Of a stretch of DNA of 64,000 nucleotides, positions 44,547 through 55,910 are shown piece by piece. The DNA is taken from positions 50,565,989 to 50,629,988 of the forward strand of contig NC_087070.1 in the NCBI RefSeq assembly GCF_963678635.1. Direction: 5' to 3'. Source of the stretch: Symsagittifera roscoffensis (Eukaryota > Xenacoelomorpha > Acoela > Convolutidae). Position 1 is the stretch's first letter. Each line of letters begins with the position of its first letter. Below the pieces are notes generated by a model. That model searched no databases, was not told the origin of the DNA, and saw only the letters and a program-made list of their open reading frames with translations. Both the position numbers and the translations under genes were made by a program.

Positions 44547-45068
44547 TAAGTTGAGTTAATGAGTAAAAACAAGATTTACAGTTGAGAGGGAGAAAGCTGA
44601 CGGTGTTTAAGTTGAAATTAATGTATTTAGAGCTGAGAAAGGAGGAAGTTGACGGTAGTTAAGTTGAAAATGAAATGATTTTTAGTTAGGAGTGAGGGGT
44701 ATCTTCAACTGGAATGTGTAGGTTCAACCTATCAGAATGGATTTTCCTAATTTGGGTTGTAGCTGTGTCCAATCACATTTCAGTTTCCTTTATGGATTTT
44801 TTATAAAAAACTCGGGTCCAATCGGAAACAAAGCTCCATTTTACACTTGTCGTTTCCAATCACAAAAATGTTCATTTTTGTTCAAGTTGTCGTATCCAAT
44901 CAGAGAAATGTTTAAGGACTTACATCTTCCAAATAAATAAAAATATATACAAAAGCAATCGCAAAAATAAATGACCAAAATTTGTTTGCTGTAAAAATAA
45001 GAAATATTGCCAATATAAGTAACAAAAGAGGAAAATTAATAAAAGTAGCATCTCTGCAAGTCTTCTCA

Positions 45069-45302
45069 TCAAGTTAATTGAATTTTTTGTATATAATCGA
45101 TAAGAAATTGCTGATTTTTGAGTAGATAGTCAAGTTCTTTGATTTTGATGTAGATTTGAGATGATATTTCAAAGTTGATGAATTTTTCAAAGCAAATCTC
45201 TGGAAATCTGATTCCAAACCTGATCATGCAAGATTTTGAACTTCGAAATTTTTTTTTAAAAACAATGGAGGAATAAAGAATTTTGCTGGGGAGTTTTGAC
45301 AA
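45069..45302 (-). CDS. Hypothetical 77-aa protein, unit 1 of a ~478-bp duplication
   Basis: Starts MSKLPSKILYSS, contains CMIRFGIRFPEICF and ends in a helix-like stretch (LDYLLKNQQFLIDYIQKI). The first half is shared with the frame at 45,505-45,705. No family recognised. Its upstream region is a ~478-bp tandem duplicate, so the two frames are relatives with different ends. Confidence 0.4.
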   Translation of the reverse strand: MSKLPSKILYSSIVFKKKFRSSKSCMIRFGIRFPEICFEKFINFEISSQIYIKIKELDYLLKNQQFLIDYIQKIQLT

Positions 45303-45504
45303 ATTTGGGAGTTGGGTAGGGAATAAAAAGTGTCTTTGAAATATTATCGTACGACTTTTTTTATTAACTTCAAGTTTTCTAAAATAAATAAAATTTCTTT
45401 TCTAGTCAGGTGTAACTCAGCACTAAGTTTATAAGTTGGATACGCGATATGTGGATCAAAAATAAACTCTTTGGTTGAGTAAGTTTCCATAAAGAGACCT
45501 TTAC

Positions 45505-45705
45505 TTAGTCGAAGAACTCTATTTTGGACAACATAACGTCCAAAAAATTATGAAAAAAGTATGAATCTACATCTATTTCATCAATAAAGAAATCACAGGG
45601 AATATTTTCTTTTTTCTTATAGAGTAATTCAAGGGAGTTTAAATGTTTTTTAATTGACATTTTTCGAAAGCAAATCTCTGGAAATCTGATTCCAAACCTG
45701 ATCAT
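45505..45705 (-). pseudogene. Hypothetical protein, unit 2, likely frameshifted at its N-terminus
   Basis: Contains the same IRFGIRFPEICF followed by a different tail (KKENIPCDFFIDEIDVDSY). The N-terminal codons seen in unit 1 lie here in another frame because an A/T run differs in length. A third, more decayed partial unit reaches to about 46,140. Markers GGGAATAAAAAGTGTC (45,319) and GGGAATAAAAAGAGTC (45,797) give the 478-bp period. Confidence 0.4.
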
Positions 45706-46181
45706 GCAAGATTTTGAACTTCGGAATTTTTTTTAAAACAAATGGAAAAACAAAGAACTTTGCTGGGGAGTTTTGACAAATTTGGGAGTTGGGTAGGGAA
45801 TAAAAAGAGTCTTTGAAATATTATCGTACGACTTTTTTATTAAACTCAAGTTTTTCTAAAATAAATAAAATTTCTTTTCTAGTTAGGTGTAACTCAGCAG
45901 TAAGTTTATAACTTTGATACGCAATATGTGGATCAAAAATAAACTCTTTGGTTGAGTAAGTTTCCCTAAAGAGACCTTTACTTAGTCAAAGAACTCTATT
46001 TTGGACAGCATAAACGTCCAAAAAATTATGAAAAAAGTATGAATCTACGTCTATTTCATCAATAAGGAATACACAGGGAATATTTTCTTTTTTCTTGTAG
46101 AGTAATTCAAGGAAGTTTAAATGTTTTTAATTGACATTTTTCAAAAATGAATATTTTGGATCCAAAGTTATGACTACAAAC

Positions 46182-46520
46182 TGCTTAGTTCTGATTGGTT
46201 GACATTAAATTTGTTTAAAATTACATGACTATTGAAGCTCGATTCTGATTGGTTGATATCAGAAAAGATAAAAATTTCCTTGTAATTAATGCTCGATTCT
46301 GATTGGTTGATACTTTTGAAAACTCCATGGTTAGATTGGATGATTTTTATTTCAGCTAGGCTAAAAAGCATATCTATTTTTGTTTTCTTTCACGTTAAAA
46401 ATAATTGGTTAATAAGTTTGCTTTTTTTATTCACTTTTATTCTTTTTCTGAGACTATTCAACTCTTCTTATCTAAAAATTTGGTACATTTTAAATCTCCC
46501 ATTTAATTTTTCTTTACTAT
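46182..46520 (+). promoter_or_regulatory. Upstream region of the zinc-finger gene with repeated inverted CCAAT boxes
   Basis: CTGATTGGTTGA occurs three times (about 46,183, 46,249 and 46,302) and TTAGATTGGATG once, all within 340 bp of the start codon. These are inverted CCAAT boxes with shared flanks (GCTCGATTCTGATTGGTTGA). NF-Y-type binding is a reasonable guess. No clear TATA box was seen. Confidence 0.5.
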
Positions 46521-46524
46521 TGAG

Positions 46525-46812
46525 ATGCCGTCACTGAATAGAAACGAAAGAGTTGCATGTCTTGAATGTGGCAGAGAATACACACGTAAAGACGCATCAA
46601 GACATCGTAGAACCTGTGGTGTTTTGAAATGTTCTAACTGTAACTTTTATACTTATAGCAGCGAGGAACTCACTAATCATTTCAAGAAGAAGCATTGTCA
46701 ACATAATGTTAAATTATGTGCTCTGCAGTCTCCAAACACACATCAAGAGAAGGTAAAATTAATAAATTTTATTAAAAACATAGAAAATACTATGAGTATT
46801 ATTTTTTACTGA
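46525..46812 (+). CDS. Two-finger zinc protein, 95 aa, encoded in the right arm
   Basis: MPSLNRNERVACLECGREY opens the protein. Finger 1 uses CLEC (Cys 13 and 16 by my count), then the His and Cys of RHRRTC. Finger 2 uses CSNC, then H and HC in NHFKKKHC. Both have the spacing of compact C2H2/C2HC nucleic-acid-binding fingers. The C-terminus is a short basic and hydrophobic stretch. Because it lies in an inverted arm, each complete element carries two copies; the left one is frameshifted. A role in binding the element's DNA or RNA is inference. Repeated inverted CCAAT boxes precede it. Confidence 0.65.
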   Translation: MPSLNRNERVACLECGREYTRKDASRHRRTCGVLKCSNCNFYTYSSEELTNHFKKKHCQHNVKLCALQSPNTHQEKVKLINFIKNIENTMSIIFY

Positions 46813-47779
46813 ATCTGAAAAGTGTAAACAATTGTCATAAATTTAGTCAAAAATTATACAGTGTTTTCATCACAAAACCTGAACTGTCATTTGTTTTTTA
46901 TTCAAAGGTTTTGATTGATGATAAAGACAGCAAAAATTGAAATCAAATTGTCGTGAAACTTTCCATGGAACTCGATCCGAAAACCTTTAATCAACAATAA
47001 AAACTTCTTGATTGCAAGCTTGCGGAGACTTTGTCGCAATAAATATGTAGTAAAAGTGCGTAAAATATGCTAATGAGTAGTTAAGTACTGGCTTAAAACT
47101 TGCAAAACTTGGATATTTGTAAAATGTCGACTAATTGAAAGGTTTTTTGTAGTTACTCTTTCAAAGTTTTCCTTGTTGAGTGCTTGTAAAAGTGTTCACA
47201 GAGTAGAGCCTTTTTAAGCAGACAATGGGGTTTGACTTATTAGGAATTATGGTTTTCTATTTTCTTTTGATGGTTTGAGAAAAGAAATTGATAAATGACC
47301 TGGAAAATTTGTATGTTTTTGCTAAATTTTGAAAATTTCAAGAAAATGAAAAACATCATTCTCAACTAAAAGTTTAGTCTAAAATGGAAATTCAGATTTA
47401 AAACAGCATTATACAGTTATGAGGTTGAGAAAATCATTTAAAGGCTTTTAGCATAGGATTTATGGTTTTAATTCAGCTTCAGAGTATTGAACGTTCGTTG
47501 AATCGATACATTTTTCCGTCTAAAGTTCAATTTTCAAGAAAAATTTTGTTTAAATTGGATTAATTTGGTAGATTGTAGATGGAGCAGAAACTGAGAAAAT
47601 GCTGATTTGAGATAGAAACTCAATTTAACTCATTTTGAGTTTTGGGATAATTTTACTAAAATTTAGCTTTTAAAGTATATTTTGAGAAAAAAATCCCACA
47701 TAAAAAGTGTCAAAGATTTGTATTTATGTGTAATTCATTAGAGAAATTTGTTATCATTTGATATAATAGGTAATTTTAT

Positions 47780-48048
47780 ATGAAAACTCAGATGTTTGAG
47801 GACAGTTTTTGTAAAGTAAACCCAATCCAACATCTTTTGGAAGTAGATACATGGAACATAAATCAAAAACTTGCTTTCAGGAGCTCTACATTTCCTTGCA
47901 ATATACAATACACAATACTACATACATACACAATACTACATACAATATACAACACTATTTACAATACATTACTACATTTTTACTATATAGAGTTTTTTTT
48001 GTTAATAAAAATCGGAAAATGACACCATTGTTCCAGTTTGCACCTTGA
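47780..48048 (+). pseudogene. Right-arm copy of the 90-aa protein, frameshifted
   Basis: Starts with the same MFEDSFCKVNPIQHLLEVDT as the left-arm frame. It shifts after KLAF near 47,880; the expected second half is open in another frame (from 47,851) and ends NKNRKMTPLFQFAP. The loss is one of several small differences between the arms. Confidence 0.45.
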
Positions 48049-49430
48049 TTTTTTTCTTAATTATTTTTTGAGATGCGCTCTTTTAGAAGTTTTTATAATG
48101 TAGATGTTAGGAACTAGGTTCCTTTGCTTATTTCCGGAGATTTTTAGAGTATAACTAATAGAGCTAATCCTAATTTGTTCTTAAATCGTAAAAATACAAC
48201 TTTTTATTCTCATTATTTACATTTGTTTTTGAATGCTTTAACTAGCACCAATTTTTTCTCACTTGGGTATTTTTAAGAAAAGTTCCGTTATAAATTAAGA
48301 ATAAAAAACATTTGTTAGAAAATATTTTGCAAGAAAAGTGATAGTTATTGATCTCAAAAAGTTCCTTTTAAAATGCTCACTGAACTGGACATACAACCAG
48401 TTTAATACTAAAATAAAAGGTTCAAAATGGAAAATTTTGGCTAAATTTGTTTAATTTTCACTTTAACTTCTCAAAAATTACGATTATTTTCACTATTTTC
48501 CGAAAGTTTCGATTTTGATTCTGCTATTATGAGCTTTTTTTTAGTGTTTAGAGCTTTATAGAACCCATTAGTTGGCTCAAATTAAGGTAAACTTCGTCGT
48601 ATTTCAGTATTTTGGAAAAAATTGTGGAAAAATTCATTTTTTTATTCAAAATTTTGTATCTTTGTCTCAACATGATGCCAATTAAAATACAGTCTGAACT
48701 CAATTTTAAAATCTAGACGTCAAAGTATGTTCAAAACTAGATCAGAAGCAACAATACATTAACCAAAATTATGAGATTTCTGCAATTTTTTTCCAAAACT
48801 TAAAAGTTTTGCAATTTTTTCCAAATACTTGAAGTTTTTGCAATTTTTTCCAAATACTTGAAATTTTTGTAATTTTTTCCAAATACTTGAAATTTTTGTT
48901 ATTTTTTTTCTCAAAAATTTGACTTTTTTGAAGTTTCAGTAGGTTTCAGCTTTGCTTCAAGTAGATAGAAAGTAGATTATCTAATAAATTAGGTGGAATT
49001 ATAGCTAATCTTATCGTGTTTTGAAGTTTTTTTGAAAAAATTTTCAATTTTTTTGATAAAAATTCCAAGTTTTTGCACAAAAATTTTTACCATTGACTTA
49101 CCATGCACCAAAAAACTAAATACACAATCTTAATTCTACAATCTACACGTAATTAACAATTAATTAATCCCAATTAGATAACACGCGCCAAAAATTTTGC
49201 GAAAAAAAAAATCATTTCCACACAAAAACCAACAAAATTACGTTTTTCTTACCATTATCTTACCATCACACAAACCATAAAACCTTACCATCGGTATTCC
49301 CTATCTTAATACATTGTAGACTCTATACCCAATCTTAATACATAGCATGGCAGACCGGAAATCTATAACGTATCTTAATACATGGGGTCTGCCATGCCCC
49401 CCCCCCACTTCAGCTCCAACATCTACTACT

Positions 49431-50330
49431 AATGAAGAAAAATGAGAGAAACCATTTTGAGATTAAATGAAAACGGAAGTAAGAAGTATGAGCCATGGCA
49501 ATTTCAATTTTGAAAGTAGTATCAAATATGCAGTTTTCAGTTCAAACAAAATCAGAATCTTTGAGAGTTATAACTTTCAGTTGTATCTCCAGCTTCCCTG
49601 TATTACTGAAAATTTTTCTTTAAATTTTGCAAATATTTTCTCAAAATTATTCATTTGAGAAATCTATATTATCTCTATGAAACGGTTGTATATTAGTGGT
49701 AAAACAGTTTTCAAGTGAACGCTTGATTTTTATTGATTGTACATGATAATGATTACAGACAAAAACAGCTCAAACTGCCTCCAATAAAAGTTTTGCTTCA
49801 TTTGTCGCTCATGTTTTTTTGTGAAAAACTTAAGAGAGCAAACAATTTTTTTCTTCAACATCTGTTGAGCATTCACAACCAAATTTGAATACAAGAAAAC
49901 AGTTTTTTCTTATGTGCGCCTTGCATTCACTTTTAGTTTGTGTATTAATTGTTAAGAGTACTTCAATTACATTAAAAACAACACTTGCTTACAGCGAACA
50001 TCTAAAAAAATAACACAGCAAAAATGAAAAGCAGCTTCTATTTAAATTCATGTGGACAGTTTATGTTTTTCTTAGACATAATTTTATTTCAAGTTTAGGA
50101 AAAAAAACTTTTTTTTTCAGACTCAATTTTTAAGTCTGAGTTTTTTTTTCATAACAATAAAAAAAAGTTCACGAATTAACGAGCTGAAAATTACTTTCCA
50201 AATCTCTAAAGGTTCATTCTCAATGCTGATCAGACCTTTTTTTACGTTTTGGTTCCCAAAATCGATATTTGATAACATGGAAAAAAATGTTAATTTTCTT
50301 ATGCTTGAAAACTCAATAGACAATAGCGAA
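49431..50330. other. Continuation of the older element copy, then no gene seen
   Basis: 49,431-49,560 aligns with 40,516-40,640 (GAAAAATGAGAGAAACCATT, then TTGAGATTAAATGAAAACGG), which shows the right side of the insertion target. From about 49,600 on the sequence is AT-rich, and I see no gene or repeat I can name. Confidence 0.6.
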
Positions 50331-51675
50331 TAACTTTGCTTGATCTTGATGAGTCATAATTTGTATTATCATACAAAAAGAGTATTGTGCACTGTTTTTA
50401 CCTTTTTCTTTGAGGCTGAGCAGTTTTGATTTCAATAGCTCGCTCAAAAGTTAAAAAGACTGAGCTGTTAATTGATGTAACATGAACTTGATGAGTCATA
50501 ATTTAAACAAAATTTTATGAAGAAGAAACAATATAAATTGAGATAGTAAAATGTGCGAAGTGTCCGAATTGAGTCAAAGAATCAAATAAGTTGACGCAAA
50601 AATGACCAATTTTTAACTTTTATTCAAAGTTTAAAATATTGAACAAGTTTTTTGTTAATGTTTTTATGCACAAATTCCCTTAAAAACAAGACAGTAGATA
50701 CTGTAAAACGAGCTAATTTTTTTGTGCAAAGATTTTCTTACAGAGATTTTTTTTTTTCATTTTTCTGGTCTAAAAAATTATTATTTAGCAGATGATTTTA
50801 TTTGAGTTGATGAGTCATACTATATATGAAAAAAATTGAACAATTTATTGTTTTAAAAACGGTTTCAAGTTTGTGTTCAAGCCTGCATTCGAAAAATTAA
50901 AAGTTTTTTAGAAATTTGGTGACGTAACATGATCTTGATAGCTCATGCTTCAGAGGATGAGTTGAAACTTAAACAATGCATAAGTTTAGACTTAATTTTT
51001 GATGCTGAGCATTTTTATTTTCAACCAACGGTCAAAAAAGTGATAGCAAACAGCTATAGGATGATGTAACATAACCTTGTTGAGCCATTTTCTATATGAT
51101 GAAGCAAAACTCAAACAGTCCGCATAATATTTCAAACACAATTTTTGATGATGGATAATTTCTGTGTTTTTCGCCGTAATTGAACATTTAAAACTAATTA
51201 AAATCTCAGTTGATCAAATATGACCTCGATGATTCATACGGCATATGAGATGAGGCAAAACTTGAACCATGCTAAGTTTTTTAGACATAGTTTTCGAGGC
51301 TGCGCTCTCTTATGTCCATACCTGCGGTTGAGTGAACAGCTAATGAGTTATAAATTAATGTAAGATGACATAGATGAGTCATAAAACAAATGATGAGGCA
51401 AAACTCGAACAGTGCAACTTTTTCCAACTTAGTTTTCGATGGCGAGCATTTTTGATGTTCAAACCTGTGTTAAAAAATTTAAAGTTTTTGAGAAATTTGC
51501 AGACGCAACATGATTTTGATGGTTCATACTAAATACGATTAGGTAAAGATTGCACAAAGCATAATTTTTTAAACATCGTTTTCGATACTGAATTGTTTTC
51601 ATGATTATAAGTATACTCGAAAAATAAACCTTTGGTGAGATATAAATTGATGTGTTATGAATTTGGTGATTCATG
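50330..51675. repeat. Diverged satellite with ~147-bp monomers
   Basis: The phrase GATGAGTCAT or a variant recurs at about 50,349, 50,490, 50,810, 50,936, 51,080, 51,230, 51,373, 51,522, 51,670 and 51,815, mostly 141-150 bp apart (one double step). Each monomer also has GATGAGGCAAAACT, a GGCGAGCA or GCTGAGCATTTTT word and a GATRTAA word. Monomers are diverged, so this is the old flank of the array. Confidence 0.75.
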
Positions 51676-54600
51676 CCACATTTGATGAGGTTGAATCGAA
51701 ACAGTGCATTTTTTTCAAACTTAGTTTTCAATGGCGAGCAATTTTCGTGTTTGTGCACGTGTTGAAAAACTCCATGAAATGTTGAGATATAAGAGCATGT
51801 CATATGACCCTGATCATTCATACTACATATGATGATGCAAAACTTAAGCCATGCTCGTATTTTTGGACATTGTTTTCGATGCTGAGCATTTTTGTTCTTG
51901 ACTTTAGTCATAAAATTAACTCGAACAAGGTATACATTTCATGCAGAGTTTTTGATGCTTTCAAGGCTTCGGTCGAAAAATTAGTATTCGAAGAAATATT
52001 TTTTTCTCAAATTGTCAAGCTATCCAGTTTAAGTTACATAAACTATGTCAGTCTAATTTTTTGATATATATGGATTTATTACTTGTCTGACTTTGACCAA
52101 AGCCTTGAAAGCATCAAAAACTCTGCATGAAATGTATACTTTGTTCGTGTTTTGCCTAGAGTTGTTTATATTAAGCAATCAGACAGCTAAGCCATTGCGT
52201 TTTTTTTCGTCTGCATATTCATGAAGATATTAGCTCAGGAGAGTTTTTGTATTTACCTCGTTTATGAATTTACCTCGTTAAAAATATTCAGCAACCACAG
52301 GCATAATTTAAAAAAGGAAGCTATAAAGACTTAAAAATATGTTAAGAATTGGGTGATTCGTGCCACATTTGATGAGGTTGAATCCAAACAGTGCATTTTT
52401 TCAAACTTAGTTTTCAATGGCGAGCAATTTTCGTGTTCGTGCACGTGTTAAAAAATTTCATGAAATGTTGAGATATAAGAGCATGTCACATGACCCTGAT
52501 CATTCATACTACATATGATGATGCTAAACTTTAGCCATGCTCATATTTTTGGACATTGTTTTCGATGTTGAGCATTTTTCGTTCATACCTATAGTCATAA
52601 AATTAACCGTTAATGAGATATAAGATAATGTTAGGCGACCTTGATGAGTCATAATTTTATGATGAGGCAAAACTCGAACAAGGTAAACATTTCATGCAGA
52701 GTTTTTTTTGATGCTTTCAAGGCTTTGGTCAAAAAATTAGTATTCGAAGAGAGATTTTGTCTCAAAGTGTCAAGCTATCCATTTCAAATTACATGTATTT
52801 TGTCAGTCTATTTTCTTTGGTATATATGGATTTATTACTTGTCTGACTTTGACCAAAGCCTTGAAAGCATCAAAAACTCTGCAGGAAATGTATACTTTGT
52901 TCGAGTTTTGCCTAGAGTTGTTTTTATTAAACAGTCAGACTGCTAAGCCATTGCGTTTTGTTTTCGTCTGCATATTCATGAAGATATTAGCTCTGTATAG
53001 TTTTTGTATTTACCTCGTTTTTTTATGAATTTACCTCGCTAAAATTATTCAGCAACCACAGGCATAATTTAAAAAAAGAAGCTATAAAGACATAAAAACG
53101 TGTTATAATTTTGGTGATTCATGCCACATTTGATGAGGTTGAATCCAAACAGTGCATTTTTTCAAACTTAGTTTTCAATGGCGAGCAATTTTCGTGTTCG
53201 TGCACGTGTTAAAAAATTTCATGAAATGTTGAGATATAAGAGCATGTCACATGACCCTGATCATTCATACTACATATGATGATGCAAAACTTCAGCCATG
53301 CTCATATTTTTGGACATTGTTTTCGATGCTGAGCATTTTTTCTTCATACCTATAGTCATAAAACTAACCGTTAATGAGATATAAGATAATTTTAGTTGAC
53401 CTTGATGAGTCATAATTTTAAGATGAGGCAAAACCCCGACAAGGTATACATTTCATGCAGAGTTTTTGATGCTTTCAAGGCTTTGGTCGAAAAATTAGTA
53501 TTCGAAGAGAGATTTTAGTCTCAAAGTGTCAAGCTATCCAGTTTAAATTACATGTATTTTGTCAGTCTAATTTTTTGGTATATATGGATTTATTACTTGT
53601 CTGACTTTGACCAAAGCCTTGAAAGCATCAAAAACTCTGCATGAAATGTATACTTTGTTCGTGTTTTGCCTAGAGTTGTTTATATTAAGCAATCAGACAG
53701 CTAAGCCATTGCGTTTTTTTTCGTCTGCATATTCATGAAGATATTAGCTCAGGAGAGTTTTTGTATTTACCTCGTTTATGAATTTACCTCGTTAAAAATA
53801 TTCAGCAACCACAGGCATAATTTAAAAAAGGAAGCTATAAAGAATTAAAAATATGTTAAGAATTTGGTGATTCGTGCCACATTTGATGAGGTTGAATCCA
53901 AACAGTGCATTTTTTCAAACTTAGTTTTCAATGGCGAGCAATTTTCGTGTTCGTGCACGTGTTAAAAAATTTCATGAAATGTTGAGATATAAGAGCATGT
54001 CACATGACCCTGATCATTCATACTACATATGATGATGCTAAACTTTAGCCATGCTCATATTTTTGGACATTGTTTTCGATGTTGAGCATTTTTCGTTCAT
54101 ACCTATAGTCATAAAATTAACCGTTAATGAGATATAAGATAATGTTAGGCGACCTTGATGAGTCATAATTTTATGATGAGGCAAAACTCGAACAAGGTAA
54201 ACATTTCATGCAGAGTTTTTTTTGATGCTTTCAAGGCTTTGGTCAAAAAATTAGTATTCGAAGAGAGATTTTTGTCTCAAAGTGTCAAGCTATCCATTTC
54301 AAATTACATGTATTTTGTCAGTCTATTTTCTTTGGTATATATGGATTTATTACTTGTCTGACTTTGACCAAAGCCTTGAAAGCATCAAAAACTCTGCAGG
54401 AAATGTATACTTTGTTCGAGTTTTGCCTAGAGTTGTTTTTATTAAACAGTCAGACTGCTAAGCCATTGCGTTTTGTTTTCGTCTGCATATTCATGAAGAT
54501 ATTAGCTCTGTATAGTTTTTGTATTTACCTCGTTTTTTTATGAATTTACCTCGCTAAAATTATTCAGCAACCACAGGCATAATTTAAAAAAAGAAGCTAT

Positions 54601-55910
54601 AAAGACATAAAAACGTGTTATAATTTTGGTGATTCATGCCACATTTGATGAGGTTGAATCCAAACAGTGCATTTTTTCAAACTTAGTTTTCAATGGCGAG
54701 CAATTTTCGTGTTCGTGCACGTGTTAAAAAATTTCATGAAATGTTGAGATATAAGAGCATGTCACATGACCCTGATCATTCATACTACATATGATGATGC
54801 TAAACTTTAGCCATGCTCATATTTTTGGACATTGTTTTCGATGTTGAGCATTTTTCGTTCATACCTATAGTCATAAAATTAACCGTTAATGAGATATAAG
54901 ATAATGTTAGGCGACCTTGATGAGTCATAATTTTATGATGAGGCAAAACTCGAACAAGGTAAACATTTCATGCAGAGTTTTTTTTGATGCTTTCAAGGCT
55001 TTGGTCAAAAAATTAGTATTCGAAGAGAGATTTTTGTCTCAAAGTGTCAAGCTATCCATTTCAAATTACATGTATTTTGTCAGTCTATTTTCTTTGGTAT
55101 ATATGGATTTATTACTTGTCTGACTTTGACCAAAGCCTTGAAAGCATCAAAAACTCTGCAGGAAATGTATACTTTGTTCGAGTTTTGCCTAGAGTTGTTT
55201 TTATTAAACAGTCAGACTGCTAAGCCATTGCGTTTTGTTTTCGTCTGCATATTCATGAAGATATTAGCTCTGTATAGTTTTTGTATTTACCTCGTTTTTT
55301 TATGAATTTACCTCGCTAAAATTATTCAGCAACCACAGGCATAATTTAAAAAAAGAAGCTATAAAGACATAAAAACGTGTTATAATTTTGGTGATTCATG
55401 CCACATTTGATGAGGTTGAATCCAAACAGTGCATTTTTTCAAACTTAGTTTTCAATGGCGAGCAATTTTCGTGTTCGTGCACGTGTTAAAAAATTTCATG
55501 AAATGTTGAGATATAAGAGCATGTCACATGACCCTGATCATTCATACTACATATGATGATGCAAAACTTCAGCCATGCTCATATTTTTGGACATTGTTTT
55601 CGATGCTGAGCATTTTTTCTTCATACCTATAGTCATAAAACTAACCGTTAATGAGATATAAGATAATTTTAGTTGACCTTGATGAGTCATAATTTTAAGA
55701 TGAGGCAAAACCCCGACAAGGTATACATTTCATGCAGAGTTTTTGATGCTTTCAAGGCTTTGGTCGAAAAATTAGTATTCGAAGAGAGATTTTAGTCTCA
55801 AAGTGTCAAGCTATCCAGTTTAAATTACATGTATTTTGTCAGTCTAATTTTTTGGTATATATGGATTTATTACTTGTCTGACTTTGACCAAAGCCTTGAA
55901 AGATCAAAAA
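51675..55910. repeat. Higher-order satellite, ~760-bp unit, about 5.6 copies
   Basis: GATGAGGTTGAATC starts units at about 51,684, 52,371, 53,132, 53,885, 54,647 and 55,409: spacing 687, 761, 753, 762 and 762 bp. A unit has three ~147-bp monomers and a ~310-bp insert. The insert holds an inverted repeat of about 62 bp (GGCAAAAC...CAAGGCTTTGGTC against its complement) around a ~115-bp spacer. Units at 52,371, 53,885 and 54,647 are nearly identical (type B), and those at 53,132 and 55,409 are another type (C), so the order is B-C-B-B-C. Small open frames repeated at 52,641, 54,155 and 54,917 are by-products. Confidence 0.85.

Larger units (their letters stand above)
34265..49430. mobile_element. 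15.2-kb element with long inverted terminal arms
   Basis: The tips are AGTAGTAGATGTTGG (34,265) and its complement ending at 49,430. Both are followed inward by a G/C homopolymer (11 G left, 10 C right) and a 12-bp hairpin. The arms match over kilobases in inverted orientation. Flanks are GATAAA (left) and AATGAA (right); the uninterrupted related locus at 40,515 reads GATGAG, so each flank is one or two changes from an inferred 6-bp duplication GATGAA. Size, AG...CT tips with a 3-bp tip repeat, and 6-bp duplication resemble Maverick/Polinton elements. None of their hallmark genes (protein-primed polymerase, integrase, protease, packaging ATPase, capsid) is visible, so it is probably non-autonomous or a different kind of element. 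Confidence 0.8.
46183..49430 (-). repeat. Right terminal arm (~3.25 kb)
   Basis: Inverse of the left arm. It lacks about 1.2 kb relative to it: the sequence corresponding to about 35,297-36,499 is missing, with a join inside AAAAAGTTCC. Because the older copy at 32,240-32,960 has that block, loss from the right arm is the simpler explanation. It carries the intact zinc-finger gene, a frameshifted copy of the 90-aa frame, the 12-bp hairpin at 49,345-49,397 and a C10 tract. Confidence 0.85.

Noticed and set aside
34265-49430. Full Maverick/Polinton assignment
   Set aside because: Tips, size and duplication fit, but no polymerase B, integrase, protease, ATPase or capsid reading frame is visible on either strand.
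51459-51911. 150-codon minus-strand frame in the satellite
   Set aside because: It is made of repeated ~49-residue segments that mirror the ~147-bp monomer, whose length happens to be near a multiple of three; a satellite by-product.
52641-55123. Three identical small frames with VFFDAFKALVKKLVFEERF
   Set aside because: They recur only because the 760-bp unit is duplicated, are absent or broken in type C units, and cross the foldback insert.
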